A program made the translations under genes and the position numbers. The notes below the pieces were generated by a model, which made no database searches, was not told where the DNA came from, and saw nothing but the letters and a program-made list of their open reading frames with translations. Below are positions 42,072 through 49,129 of a stretch of DNA of 64,000 nt, piece by piece. This DNA comes from a virus. How positions within the stretch are numbered: the first letter of the stretch is position 1; each line of letters opens with the position of its first letter. Location: IMG/VR virus record IMGVR_UViG_3300017748_000005, positions 1 through 64,000 of that record; one strand, written 5' to 3'.

Positions 42072-42395
42072 GTGTCAGACGATTCAAACGTTCGGGAAAT
42101 TAACCCAAACAAAACACTGCCAGGATGCATTCTTCCAGAAAAGGCAGCGGCGATCGAGGAACTGTTCGATTGGAGCAGTAACTTCGAGCCAGGAACCAAC
42201 CCATGGTGCGTATTCCTTGACCTCACCGGATTTTCGGACGAGGAGTATGGAGAGCCAGTTTACAGCGGTGAATCCTTCAGCCCAGTATTCGGATATATAG
42301 AGCTTCGCCTTTTAGGTGGTGCTCTACAAATATTTGAAACTGAAAGTTTCGACACTGTTTATGAGTGGATTCGCACTTTAGACAAAGCTCAATGA
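42072..42395 (+). CDS. Cassette gene, 107-residue acidic protein, GTG start (hypothetical)
   Basis: GTG 42072 follows the hairpin by 33 nt. Acidic alpha/beta protein; WCVFLDLTGFSDEEYGEPVY and a central strand FGYIELRLLGGALQIF. Function unknown. Confidence 0.5.
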   Translation: MSDDSNVREINPNKTLPGCILPEKAAAIEELFDWSSNFEPGTNPWCVFLDLTGFSDEEYGEPVYSGESFSPVFGYIELRLLGGALQIFETESFDTVYEWIRTLDKAQ

Positions 42396-42414
42396 TCAAA
42401 CTTACATAGTATGT

Positions 42415-42436
42415 AGAGAGGTGATTTCACCTCTCT
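42415..42436 (+). terminator. Hairpin (ATTT loop) before the micropeptide pair
   Basis: A perfect 9-bp stem AGAGAGGTG / CACCTCTCT with an ATTT loop, then AGTA and an ATG. Confidence 0.55.
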
Positions 42437-42440
42437 AGTA

Positions 42441-42500
42441 ATGATTCTTACTACCATCATGATTATCTTAGTAGTACTTTCTAGAGTACTTCATACATGA
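42441..42500 (+). CDS. 19-residue hydrophobic micropeptide
   Basis: MILTTIMIILVVLSRVLHT: a single membrane helix. Its stop overlaps the next start (ATGA). It is the third such membrane micropeptide in the right half. Confidence 0.35.
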   Translation: MILTTIMIILVVLSRVLHT

Positions 42501-42652
42501 TTTATCACGCTTGTTTCCGAACAGAGCACGGTAAAGCCTGTATCACTGTTGAAGCACCAACACGAACAGAAGCACTAGCAAATCTAATGCTTAACAATAG
42601 TGATCTTAGATTACACCCATCTAAAATTACTAACGTTACGATGTTGCGTTGA
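42497..42652 (+). CDS. 51-residue protein (hypothetical)
   Basis: MIYHACFRTEHGKACITVEA followed by a helix (PTRTEALANLMLNNS). Coupled to the micropeptide. It resembles the 33661 protein in strand-helix layout. Confidence 0.5.
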   Translation: MIYHACFRTEHGKACITVEAPTRTEALANLMLNNSDLRLHPSKITNVTMLR

Positions 42653-42767
42653 CTATGTTATACTTAACACTGGCCGTGAGTGGTGTGCGGCCTTGCGATG
42701 TCGTCGGTATACTTTTTAATAGTAGGCACGCACAGGAATACTTAGTACTTATCTTAAATGTCACGAG
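42653..42767 (+). other. Non-coding stretch ahead of a terminator
   Basis: It contains GGCCG ... CGGCC inverted arms (42672-42692) and TATACT. It could be an untranslated RNA ending at the 42768 terminator, but no family is recognised. Confidence 0.3.
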
Positions 42768-42791
42768 GGGCTTATATTTGAGCCCTTTTTT
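42768..42791 (+). terminator. Intrinsic terminator
   Basis: GGGCT, eight-base loop, AGCCC, TTTTTT. Confidence 0.8.
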
Positions 42792-42792
42792 G

Positions 42793-42821
42793 TTGACATC
42801 CGCTTTATGCTGACCTATATT
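42793..42821 (+). promoter_or_regulatory. Consensus sigma-70 promoter
   Basis: TTGACA, 17-bp spacer, TATATT. The -35 is perfect and the -10 matches 5 of 6. It reads toward the 62-residue gene and on into the nucleotide-metabolism operon. This is the best classical host promoter in the window. Confidence 0.75.
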
Positions 42822-42837
42822 TAAGAAGTGGAGGATG

Positions 42838-42853
42838 ACTGGTTAACACCAGT
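42838..42853 (+). terminator. UAAC-tetraloop hairpin in the leader
   Basis: ACTGGT, TAAC, ACCAGT between the promoter and the first ATG; no T-run, so it may act as a leader hairpin rather than a terminator. Confidence 0.55.
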
Positions 42854-42882
42854 GCTATCTCCAGTGTTCTTAATAATACTGA

Positions 42883-43071
42883 ATGAACATAACTCAAGAA
42901 AAAGTCAATGAACTCAATGAATTGCTGGACGACGTTGTAGCTTTATTCTGTGATGAACATATGGTTTCAGGACAGACAGCTTGGACTTGCGTTGAAGTTT
43001 TAGCAATATGCAAAACACTCGAACTAGCAGGAGTTCTCACCTCTGAACCTAGTGAGGAGAATGCTTTATAA
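42883..43071 (+). CDS. 62-residue acidic helical protein (hypothetical)
   Basis: MNITQEKVNELNELLDDVVA then a hydrophobic helix (GQTAWTCVEVLAICKTLELA). First gene behind the strong promoter. It overlaps the next gene by 11 bases. Function unknown. Confidence 0.55.
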   Translation: MNITQEKVNELNELLDDVVALFCDEHMVSGQTAWTCVEVLAICKTLELAGVLTSEPSEENAL

Positions 43072-43231
43072 AGATAAAACTACCTACGTTAGTGAAGGCA
43101 TTATGCAATTCATGATTGCTTCTATTAATCAGCATCATGCTGATAAAGAAGCTGTTTATACCAAGGTAAAAGCCTTGTGTAATGAGCAATTAAATCTTAT
43201 GGGTGGTCAAGACCCTGACAGAAACAAATAA
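43061..43231 (+). CDS. 56-residue protein (hypothetical)
   Basis: MLYKDKTTYVSEGIMQFMIA, then a helical part. A good Shine-Dalgarno (GAGGAGA) precedes ATG 43061. Function unknown. Confidence 0.5.
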   Translation: MLYKDKTTYVSEGIMQFMIASINQHHADKEAVYTKVKALCNEQLNLMGGQDPDRNK

Positions 43232-43233
43232 CT

Positions 43234-43258
43234 AACCGGCTAACGCCGGTTCTTTCTT
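43234..43258 (+). terminator. UAAC-tetraloop hairpin
   Basis: AACCGGC, TAAC, GCCGGTT, then CTTTC. Confidence 0.75.
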
Positions 43259-43294
43259 CCATGCTCTTCGGAGCTTTCAAACTACATTTCGACT

Positions 43295-43942
43295 ATGACA
43301 ATCGCTACTTCACCTGTTCTAACCGTTGATTCCTCTTCACTCGTCGCTGAGTTTGGTGGATCCAGCAATGTTGCTGTTGACGTTATGATCGGAGTTGGTC
43401 TCGTTAAAGACAGTGAAGCTGTCTTCTTTCAGTACGTTGGTGACGACAACAAGCAGGCTTTGATGCAAGCCAACGGGAGACCCGTAACCAGCATTCACCC
43501 TGTAACTGTTACTGGCATCGGCATTGCTGATGACGTGTACAAAGATGCTGGCTTCTCTGGCGCAAAACTCAACTTGTTTCTGCGTACCCAGAACGGCACC
43601 AACGTAATGCTTACTTCTGGCCTCACCACTATGTGGTCTCAGTGCATCACTACTTGTTTGATGGGTCTGTATTCACAAAACTCTCTTAACAGCCTGATCA
43701 AACTTGACACCTACAAAGGTAAGTCCAGTAAAGGTGCATGCTTTGCATCTATGTACAACAACGGTAACAAAGTAACTAGCAACGCGATGTATCAAGACCT
43801 TGCCGATGCTCGGCAGTCACGTAACTACGATGAGGTCGAAAGGCTTCAGCGCAGTGCGATTGAGCTTGTATCCGCTGCAATTACTGAAAGTGCTGACGTA
43901 CAGCCTACTGAAGTTGTTGTAGAACAAGAAGACAACTTCTGA
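43295..43942 (+). CDS. Protein with acidic Phe-terminal tail (replication-module, unknown)
   Basis: 215 residues. The beta-rich first half (NVAVDVMIGVGLVKDSEAVF; SIHPVTVTGIGIADDVYKD) and the helical second half have no recognised family. The C-terminus EVVVEQEDNF is an acidic tail ending in Phe, as in ssDNA-binding proteins. Codon use suggests good expression. A role with DNA is possible. Confidence 0.5.
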   Translation: MTIATSPVLTVDSSSLVAEFGGSSNVAVDVMIGVGLVKDSEAVFFQYVGDDNKQALMQANGRPVTSIHPVTVTGIGIADDVYKDAGFSGAKLNLFLRTQNGTNVMLTSGLTTMWSQCITTCLMGLYSQNSLNSLIKLDTYKGKSSKGACFASMYNNGNKVTSNAMYQDLADARQSRNYDEVERLQRSAIELVSAAITESADVQPTEVVVEQEDNF

Positions 43943-43959
43943 ATCAATTAATACACATG

Positions 43960-43980
43960 GGCTCCATTCTTGGAGCCTTT
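43960..43980 (+). terminator. Intrinsic terminator
   Basis: GGCTCCA, TTCT loop, TGGAGCC, TTT. Confidence 0.75.
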
Positions 43981-43995
43981 GATTTACTATAAATA

Positions 43996-44208
43996 ATGGA
44001 AACAACCGAAGTATTTAAACACGACTTGTTTGAAGCTGTGACTATTTGTCATGCAGCTCTCGCACAAGATTCTCCTGAAGATGAACGATTTTATTTGAAT
44101 CAGCTTTTGAATCTTCTCTTTGCTTACTTGACTCGTGCACAACGAGACGAGATCGAAGTTTATTTAGCAGAGAAGAAGTATCTACCACCTGTAAATCTTA
44201 TTCTTTGA
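43996..44208 (+). CDS. 70-residue helical protein (hypothetical)
   Basis: METTEVFKHDLFEAVTICHA and LNQLLNLLFAYLTRAQRDEI, helical and acidic. First gene of the redoxin/IF-1/MazG/RNR operon. Function unknown. Confidence 0.55.
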   Translation: METTEVFKHDLFEAVTICHAALAQDSPEDERFYLNQLLNLLFAYLTRAQRDEIEVYLAEKKYLPPVNLIL

Positions 44209-44212
44209 TCTA

Positions 44213-44554
44213 ATGACTGACATCTCACTGCTTGTTTTTACTCAAGAAAACTGTCCACCTTGTTATCGATTAAAAGAATACATCAATCGCCTTCCGGTAC
44301 AACAGCAAGAGCTTATTGAGTTTGTCCCGCTGCGAACTGCATCTGGTCAACTTACTGCGCTTGCTGAAGAGTGTCACGTTGAGCTAACCCCTACTTTAGT
44401 TGTTGCCGCTGAACATGTCGAATGTACAGATGACGATGGTATTGAAGTGTGTGATCTCATTGATGAGCCAATCGAAACTATTGTTGGCGGACAAGCAATC
44501 ACTATTGCATTGCCTGGCGTAATAAAAAACTACAGCAACTTTGAATTTGTATGA
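44213..44554 (+). CDS. Thioredoxin-like redox protein (CPPC)
   Basis: 113 residues. VFTQENCPPCYRLKEYINRL holds the active-site CPPC after the first strand. The cis-proline loop is VELTPTLVVAAEHVE. The fold follows a thioredoxin/glutaredoxin pattern with an acidic insertion near residue 70. In this operon it is the likely electron donor to the ribonucleotide reductase, whose alpha subunit has a C-terminal CxxC. Overlaps the next gene by four bases. Confidence 0.8.
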   Translation: MTDISLLVFTQENCPPCYRLKEYINRLPVQQQELIEFVPLRTASGQLTALAEECHVELTPTLVVAAEHVECTDDDGIEVCDLIDEPIETIVGGQAITIALPGVIKNYSNFEFV

Positions 44555-44757
44555 CAAAAGAAGTGATCATTGATTTGACACGAGAAGAAATGGTTGATCG
44601 CCTCATAGAAGAAACCTATGACGGCATGGACTACAAAGCCTTATGGCACTACTTCGAACACTATCAGCAACTTGAATACGCTGATTGGACTATTAAACAA
44701 ATTGAACAAGAATACAAAGAGTACTTTTTAGATGAGCAAGAAAGCGAATGTAATTGA
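44551..44757 (+). CDS. 68-residue acidic helical protein (hypothetical)
   Basis: TKEVIIDLTREEMVDRLIEE followed by YKALWHYFEHYQQLEYADWT. Acidic with aromatic residues. Both ends overlap neighbours (4 bp with the redoxin, 26 bp with infA), so translation is coupled. Function unknown. Confidence 0.55.
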   Translation: MTKEVIIDLTREEMVDRLIEETYDGMDYKALWHYFEHYQQLEYADWTIKQIEQEYKEYFLDEQESECN

Positions 44758-44959
44758 GGCCAAAGGCACGATTTATAAGGAAAGTGGTAATGGATACTTT
44801 AATGTCAGATTAGCCGATCCAGATGGCCACGAATGTTTATGCCGTGCATCTGGTCGGCTGATCACACGTAAAATTCAATTGTTAGTTGGTGACAAAGTAA
44901 CAGTTGAGCTATCACCATTCGACTTAAGTAGAGGTAGAATAACTTTACGAGATAAGTGA
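44732..44959 (+). CDS. infA: Translation initiation factor IF-1 homologue
   Basis: 75 residues. It aligns over its length with bacterial IF-1: KANVIEAKGTIYKESGNGYF corresponds to the first strands of the S1-like OB fold, and VGDKVTVELSPFDLSRGRIT to the conserved GDKVTVELTPYDLxKGRI signature. The length is that of the usual IF-1 (about 72). The host version binds the 30S A site with IF-2 and IF-3. The phage copy is diverged in the middle (CLCRASGRLITRKIQLL replaces AHISGKxRxNYIRIL), so it may be specialised. Overlaps neighbours at both ends. Confidence 0.93.
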   Translation: MSKKANVIEAKGTIYKESGNGYFNVRLADPDGHECLCRASGRLITRKIQLLVGDKVTVELSPFDLSRGRITLRDK

Positions 44960-45387
44960 TGTCATCTTCAAATAAGTGTTCGCATTGTTCCTGCAAAAAG
45001 AATCAAACACTCATTAAACTACATAAACACACAATGGACTTACAATCCCAAGCCGAAGCTTTTCGGCATGCCTACGGTGTAGTTAATTCACCGGACAAAG
45101 CAGATATGCAGCTGGGACTTATTCGCGAAGAGTATTCCGAATTAAGGGATGCTCACTATGACGATGACATTTCAGCTGAGGCAACTCTTAAAGAGCTTGC
45201 TGATGTTGTGTACGTATGCTTTCAATATGCAGAGAACCTTGATTGGGATCTAAATACGGCCCTTGTTCGAGTCCATGAAAGCAATATGTCTAAGTTAGGC
45301 CTTGATGGTAAACCCATCAGACGTAACGACGGCAAGATCCTCAAGGGACCAAATTATCAACCCCCGAACCTTTCTGACCTTGTATAA
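44959..45387 (+). CDS. mazG: MazG-type nucleotide pyrophosphohydrolase
   Basis: 142 residues from ATG 44959 (TGATG overlap with infA; a GTG one codon earlier is possible). After a Cys-rich start (CSHCSCKK) the MazG motif appears as LIREEYSELRDAHYDDD with ELADVVYVCFQYAENLD. The C-terminal GKPIRRNDGKILKGPNYQPP is typical of phage MazG-like proteins. It hydrolyses (d)NTPs or related nucleotides; cyanophage MazG has been linked to host stress and nucleotide signalling. It precedes the RNR by seven bases. Confidence 0.85.
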   Translation: MSSSNKCSHCSCKKNQTLIKLHKHTMDLQSQAEAFRHAYGVVNSPDKADMQLGLIREEYSELRDAHYDDDISAEATLKELADVVYVCFQYAENLDWDLNTALVRVHESNMSKLGLDGKPIRRNDGKILKGPNYQPPNLSDLV

Positions 45388-45394
45388 CTTAGAA

Positions 45395-46795
45395 ATGAAG
45401 TCTGCTATTGCTAGAACTGGCCGTGTTGAAAACTGGATGAATAATCCGGACGGGCGGCTTCCGGTGTCCTGCACCGTTTTTATTGTCGAAGACTCAATGG
45501 AGGGTCCAAATGGAATTGAAGCATCATGGAGATTTGTTAGCCACGCTCTACGATATGGAGCTGGCGTTGCAGTCCATCTATCTAAACTCAGAGGAGCCGG
45601 AACTAACAACGGCAAAGGACTCGTTGCGTCGGGGCCTGTATCGTTTGGCAAAATCTATAGCTGCCTTAACGAGCAACTCAGAAGAGGAGGAATTTACAAG
45701 AATGGAGCAGTTGTGCTCCACCTGGACATTTCCCATCCAGACATCCTCGAATTCGTAAACGTTGAACGGAAAGAAGTTCCTTGGGCTAAGCGATGTGTGA
45801 ACCTAACGACAGAGCTTTGGAAAAAAGCCAGTGCTGTGGTCAAAGAAGACATTCTTGCAGGTATAGCACGAGGTGATATCTGGCTTGCAAAAATTAAGCA
45901 TGATCAGAAAGGTGAACGCATTTATGCCAACGTTTGCCTTGAAGTGTTTCTCAAAAGCCGAGGCACCTGTCTCCTCGAACACATTAATTTAGCAGGTGTA
46001 GACCTCGATCAATTGCCTATGCAGTTCTATCGTGGTATGGAAGAGCTTATTGATCTTCACGCTAAAACTGGTGTAGGAGACACCGGAGAGTATCTAACTC
46101 CTGCAGTTGATCGTCAAGTAGGTTTAGGCATGATTGGCTTAGCTAATCTGCTGTCAATTCATGGCGTGACCTACCAAAATTTCGCTGATGCACTAGATAC
46201 TTATCACTGTAAACCTTGCTCTCGTCCAACGACTCGTGCTGCTTATAAAATTGTAGAAGTCTTAGTTCATGGCATCAAGTTGGCATCCAGCCTTGCTGAA
46301 GAGGCAGGCATGGATAGGGCCTTCGCCATTGCACCAACTGCTAGCTGCTCATACCGATATAAGGACACTCAAGGTTTTACGACCTGCCCTGAATTGGCTC
46401 CACCAATCGGACAAGTTGTAGACCGTGATAGTTCTACTTTCGGAGTTCAACAGTACAACTACGGTTCTGTTGAAACAGCGGAAGAAGTAGGTTGGACGGA
46501 TTACAAGCGAGTTGTTGATGGAATCTGTCAACTTCTTACTGATACAGGATTGTTTCACGGATATAGCTTTAACTCCTGGAGCGACGTTGTTACTTACAAC
46601 GAAGCATTCATTGAGGAGTGGCTAGACAGCCCTCAAACGTCCCTGTATTACAGCTTGCAGGTCATGCAGAATACACAAGCTAAAGATGACGCTATGGCTG
46701 CTCTTGATGCCACGGAAGACTTCTCTACCCTTTTCAATTTTGATGACGAAGCAACTGAAGAATCAGACAATTTCTGTGTCTCATGTGCTGAATAA
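45395..46795 (+). CDS. nrdA: Class I ribonucleotide reductase alpha subunit, short form
   Basis: 466 residues from ATG 45395. It has no N-terminal ATP-cone and is much shorter than the usual 750. The catalytic cysteines can be placed: C26 (PVSCTVFIVEDSM) and C192 (RGTCLLEHINLAG) match the redox pair, N179-V-C181-L-E183 matches the N-x-C-x-E thiyl site, and the C-terminal C461/C464 (FCVSCAE) is the shuttle pair. APTASCSYRY is the substrate phosphate loop. It matches the layout of the cyanophage class I enzymes formerly called class II. It reduces nucleotides for phage DNA synthesis with the beta subunit downstream. Confidence 0.88.
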   Translation: MKSAIARTGRVENWMNNPDGRLPVSCTVFIVEDSMEGPNGIEASWRFVSHALRYGAGVAVHLSKLRGAGTNNGKGLVASGPVSFGKIYSCLNEQLRRGGIYKNGAVVLHLDISHPDILEFVNVERKEVPWAKRCVNLTTELWKKASAVVKEDILAGIARGDIWLAKIKHDQKGERIYANVCLEVFLKSRGTCLLEHINLAGVDLDQLPMQFYRGMEELIDLHAKTGVGDTGEYLTPAVDRQVGLGMIGLANLLSIHGVTYQNFADALDTYHCKPCSRPTTRAAYKIVEVLVHGIKLASSLAEEAGMDRAFAIAPTASCSYRYKDTQGFTTCPELAPPIGQVVDRDSSTFGVQQYNYGSVETAEEVGWTDYKRVVDGICQLLTDTGLFHGYSFNSWSDVVTYNEAFIEEWLDSPQTSLYYSLQVMQNTQAKDDAMAALDATEDFSTLFNFDDEATEESDNFCVSCAE

Positions 46796-46827
46796 TCTTT
46801 TTAACTATGACATTTACAAATTAACTT

Positions 46828-46977
46828 ATGGTACTTACCGCCCAAGAACTCTGTGTAATTATTTGGTGCATGGAGTATACAGAAAAAGCTTTTGATCCAG
46901 ATGGAGCAGACTTCAAAGTCTATTCAAATGCACTCAAAAAGCTAGATAACGAACTAGAGCACTTTTCACATTATTAA
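46828..46977 (+). CDS. 49-residue protein between RNR subunits (hypothetical)
   Basis: MVLTAQELCVIIWCMEYTEK and an acidic helix. Lies between the alpha and beta genes. Function unknown. Confidence 0.5.
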   Translation: MVLTAQELCVIIWCMEYTEKAFDPDGADFKVYSNALKKLDNELEHFSHY

Positions 46978-46982
46978 AGACA

Positions 46983-47708
46983 ATGAAAACTCGATACACA
47001 CAGCTACATGCCCGCAAGCGCGTCTGGACTCCGGTCGAGGTGAACGCTGGCAAACTGCTTGAAGGCGGTGAAGATGTAGTCAAGCGCGGCCTTGCACTGC
47101 GGTGTTTAGAGATTCCCGTAGGTGATTTTATTAGCGACGCTATGAAAGGTGATCTACCTACAGATGCAGGTTGCAAGGAGCTGCTGCTTTCAAACGTACA
47201 AGACGAGCTTAATCATGATATCGCACTCAATTTTGCGGCATCCGCCCATAGAGTCCCAGATCGATTCGAGGCTGAGGCGGAGAAAATTTGTAAAGCGTGG
47301 CTTGAACTGGATCGGCACCCAGTTCTCAAGGCTGTGGTCCTTGAAAGATCCGTGTTTTTCGTGCTCTTGCCAATCTTCCGATTCCTCGGAGATACAGGAT
47401 TACGCACAACAAGTGCCGATATCTCACGAGACGAACAAACCCACGTAGCTGCTAATTCTCTTGTCTGCGCTGAGCTTGGTCTTACATCTGACAAAGAGAT
47501 CAATAACCTTCGCAGAGCAACCATTGCCTGGGCTACTCAAAGTCTTGCTGCTGAACACGAGAACAAGCACCTCTCTAAGAATTTCTGGATGAAGTGCTCT
47601 GATTCTTTGTATGCACGCGGGAAAGCCGAGGGTCTTAGCGACACACGAGCTAGCCGTATGCCAGCGTTCTTTGAAAGTAACAACGTCAACTTACCCCAGT
47701 ACGCTTAA
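46983..47708 (+). CDS. nrdB: Ferritin-like RNR beta subunit, short form
   Basis: 241 residues, helical. Metal-ligand motifs of a di-iron helix bundle are E75-x-x-H78 (NVQDELNHD), E121 (VVLERSVFF) and E151-x-x-H154 (RDEQTHVAA). It is shorter than standard NrdB (about 350), as in the cyanophage class I beta reassigned in the literature. It would supply the radical or oxidant to the alpha subunit. I cannot place a radical tyrosine with confidence. Confidence 0.8.
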   Translation: MKTRYTQLHARKRVWTPVEVNAGKLLEGGEDVVKRGLALRCLEIPVGDFISDAMKGDLPTDAGCKELLLSNVQDELNHDIALNFAASAHRVPDRFEAEAEKICKAWLELDRHPVLKAVVLERSVFFVLLPIFRFLGDTGLRTTSADISRDEQTHVAANSLVCAELGLTSDKEINNLRRATIAWATQSLAAEHENKHLSKNFWMKCSDSLYARGKAEGLSDTRASRMPAFFESNNVNLPQYA

Positions 47709-47712
47709 ATTA

Positions 47713-47973
47713 ATGCCAACTAAAATTCAAATTGTTGCTGAAGGTATCTGTCCAGATACCTTCGACGACAAACAACTACCTACTGACGTACACATCGTGA
47801 CTTTTACTAAAGATGGTAAGCGTCAGTTCGATGCAGTCCGTGCTTATTCTAAAGCAGATATATTTGATGAGTACTACGACAAGTTAGGGAAAGATAATCC
47901 AATCCACTCAATTGTTAGCGGCTATGGCCGCATTAAACCTCTTTTATATGGCAAAATCAAAGACCAAAGCTGA
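47713..47973 (+). CDS. 86-residue protein (hypothetical)
   Basis: I chose ATG 47713. MPTKIQIVAEGICPDTFDDK, then HIVTFTKDGKRQFDAVRAYS and a helical part. Alpha/beta, basic. Overlaps the next gene by 26 bp. Function unknown. Confidence 0.55.
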   Translation: MPTKIQIVAEGICPDTFDDKQLPTDVHIVTFTKDGKRQFDAVRAYSKADIFDEYYDKLGKDNPIHSIVSGYGRIKPLLYGKIKDQS

Positions 47974-48064
47974 TTATATTACGATGCTGAAATTATTGGT
48001 TACAGATAAAGCTAAGAAGCTTACTGTCAAGCAACTCAAACAACTAATTGCAAAGTATCAATAA
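47948..48064 (+). CDS. 38-residue lysine-rich protein (hypothetical)
   Basis: MAKSKTKADYITMLKLLVTD and a second helix of Leu/Lys/Gln. Basic helical hairpin. It overlaps the end of the preceding gene and the stop of the leftward gene beyond. Function unknown. Confidence 0.45.
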   Translation: MAKSKTKADYITMLKLLVTDKAKKLTVKQLKQLIAKYQ

Positions 48065-49098
48065 CCGTATGCTTCAGCATAGGGTGACTTGCTCCAATTG
48101 GCCTTGTTCTTTTGAGAATTCTCATACCAAGTACTTGAATTGTCTACTGCACCATCTTGTCTTTTCTTGGCCCAATCATATTGACCATATTTCTGCATGT
48201 ATTCACCATCATCAGCATAGTAGTTCATTCTGTTGTCATAAAGATCTGATTGCTGCTGCTGAGTTTCGGCTCTTGTCTGAAAGTTTTCAGTAGTAGATCT
48301 CCAGTCTTGGCCTTGAGTACCAACACCATAGTTTTGATCGTAGTTCTCTTTACCACCAAACTGTCTGTATAGACCCATGCCGTGAGTCGATCCACCCCAC
48401 TCACGATTTACATCCATGTTTGTAAATTTCTGACCTGTTCCCAATAGACGTTCAATTGCACTATTTTTAGCACTATTATTAGAGTAATTTCCTTCTAATT
48501 CCATTCTTTTCTGGTAGTAAGCAGATTCGTCAATGCCGGTATTAGTTCTGTTGCCCACTACTCCAGCAGCTTTCGCATCGCGGCTTGCCTGCGCATAAGC
48601 ATTTGCTGAATCTGTCCTATCTATTTTCACTTGCTGTTGTCGAGTATTTCCATAACTATTAACACCACCCGAGTTATAGTTGTCTTTACCACCACCTTGA
48701 TCTTTAGCCTTGTAATAACCAGGAGTCCACCCCTTGTCATCCATTTGCTTAGCAGTGTACTTAGTTACACCGTCAGGACCATAGTATTTCTTGTCAGTCG
48801 CATAACCAGCATTCTGACTAGAAACACCTAGTTGAGTACTTGGAGCTGGCGAGGGAGTTGGTTGAGGACTAGGAGCTGGGGAGGGAGTTGGTTGAGGACT
48901 AAAAGTAGGTGCAGGAGCTGGCGAAGGTGTTGGAGCAGGGGCTTGCGCCTGTGCTTGAGGTTGAGTTTGAGTTGTATGTGCCTGCGCCCTCTCTTTAGCC
49001 TCAGCTCTCTTGGCCATATGAGCCGATCTACTACCAGCCTGCTTTCGCTGCTGTTCACTCATCTGAGACCACTTCAAGTCACCAAACTTATAAGACAT
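48058..49098 (-). CDS. Leftward virion-like protein with Pro-rich linker
   Basis: 346 residues. It starts SYKFGDLKWSQMSEQQRKQA, related in style to the WSDLSKKQQ module of the 39043 protein. A long Pro/Thr/Ser/Gln linker (residues 42-90) follows, then Tyr/Asn/Lys/Gly-rich sequence. A TACAAT box lies 26 nt upstream. It likely belongs to the same structural family as the 39043 protein. Exact role unknown. Confidence 0.55.
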   Translation of the reverse strand: MSYKFGDLKWSQMSEQQRKQAGSRSAHMAKRAEAKERAQAHTTQTQPQAQAQAPAPTPSPAPAPTFSPQPTPSPAPSPQPTPSPAPSTQLGVSSQNAGYATDKKYYGPDGVTKYTAKQMDDKGWTPGYYKAKDQGGGKDNYNSGGVNSYGNTRQQQVKIDRTDSANAYAQASRDAKAAGVVGNRTNTGIDESAYYQKRMELEGNYSNNSAKNSAIERLLGTGQKFTNMDVNREWGGSTHGMGLYRQFGGKENYDQNYGVGTQGQDWRSTTENFQTRAETQQQQSDLYDNRMNYYADDGEYMQKYGQYDWAKKRQDGAVDNSSTWYENSQKNKANWSKSPYAEAYGY

Positions 49099-49123
49099 GC
49101 CTACTATTAATTAATACCTTTTT

Positions 49124-49129
49124 ATTGTA
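49124..49129 (-). promoter_or_regulatory. TACAAT late-type -10 box
   Basis: TACAAT on the minus strand, 26 nt before the 346-residue gene and directly before the thyX ATG on the other strand. Confidence 0.5.

Noticed and set aside
42653-42767. tRNA or known riboswitch
   Set aside because: No cloverleaf, no conserved riboswitch core; only a GGCCG/CGGCC arm pair.
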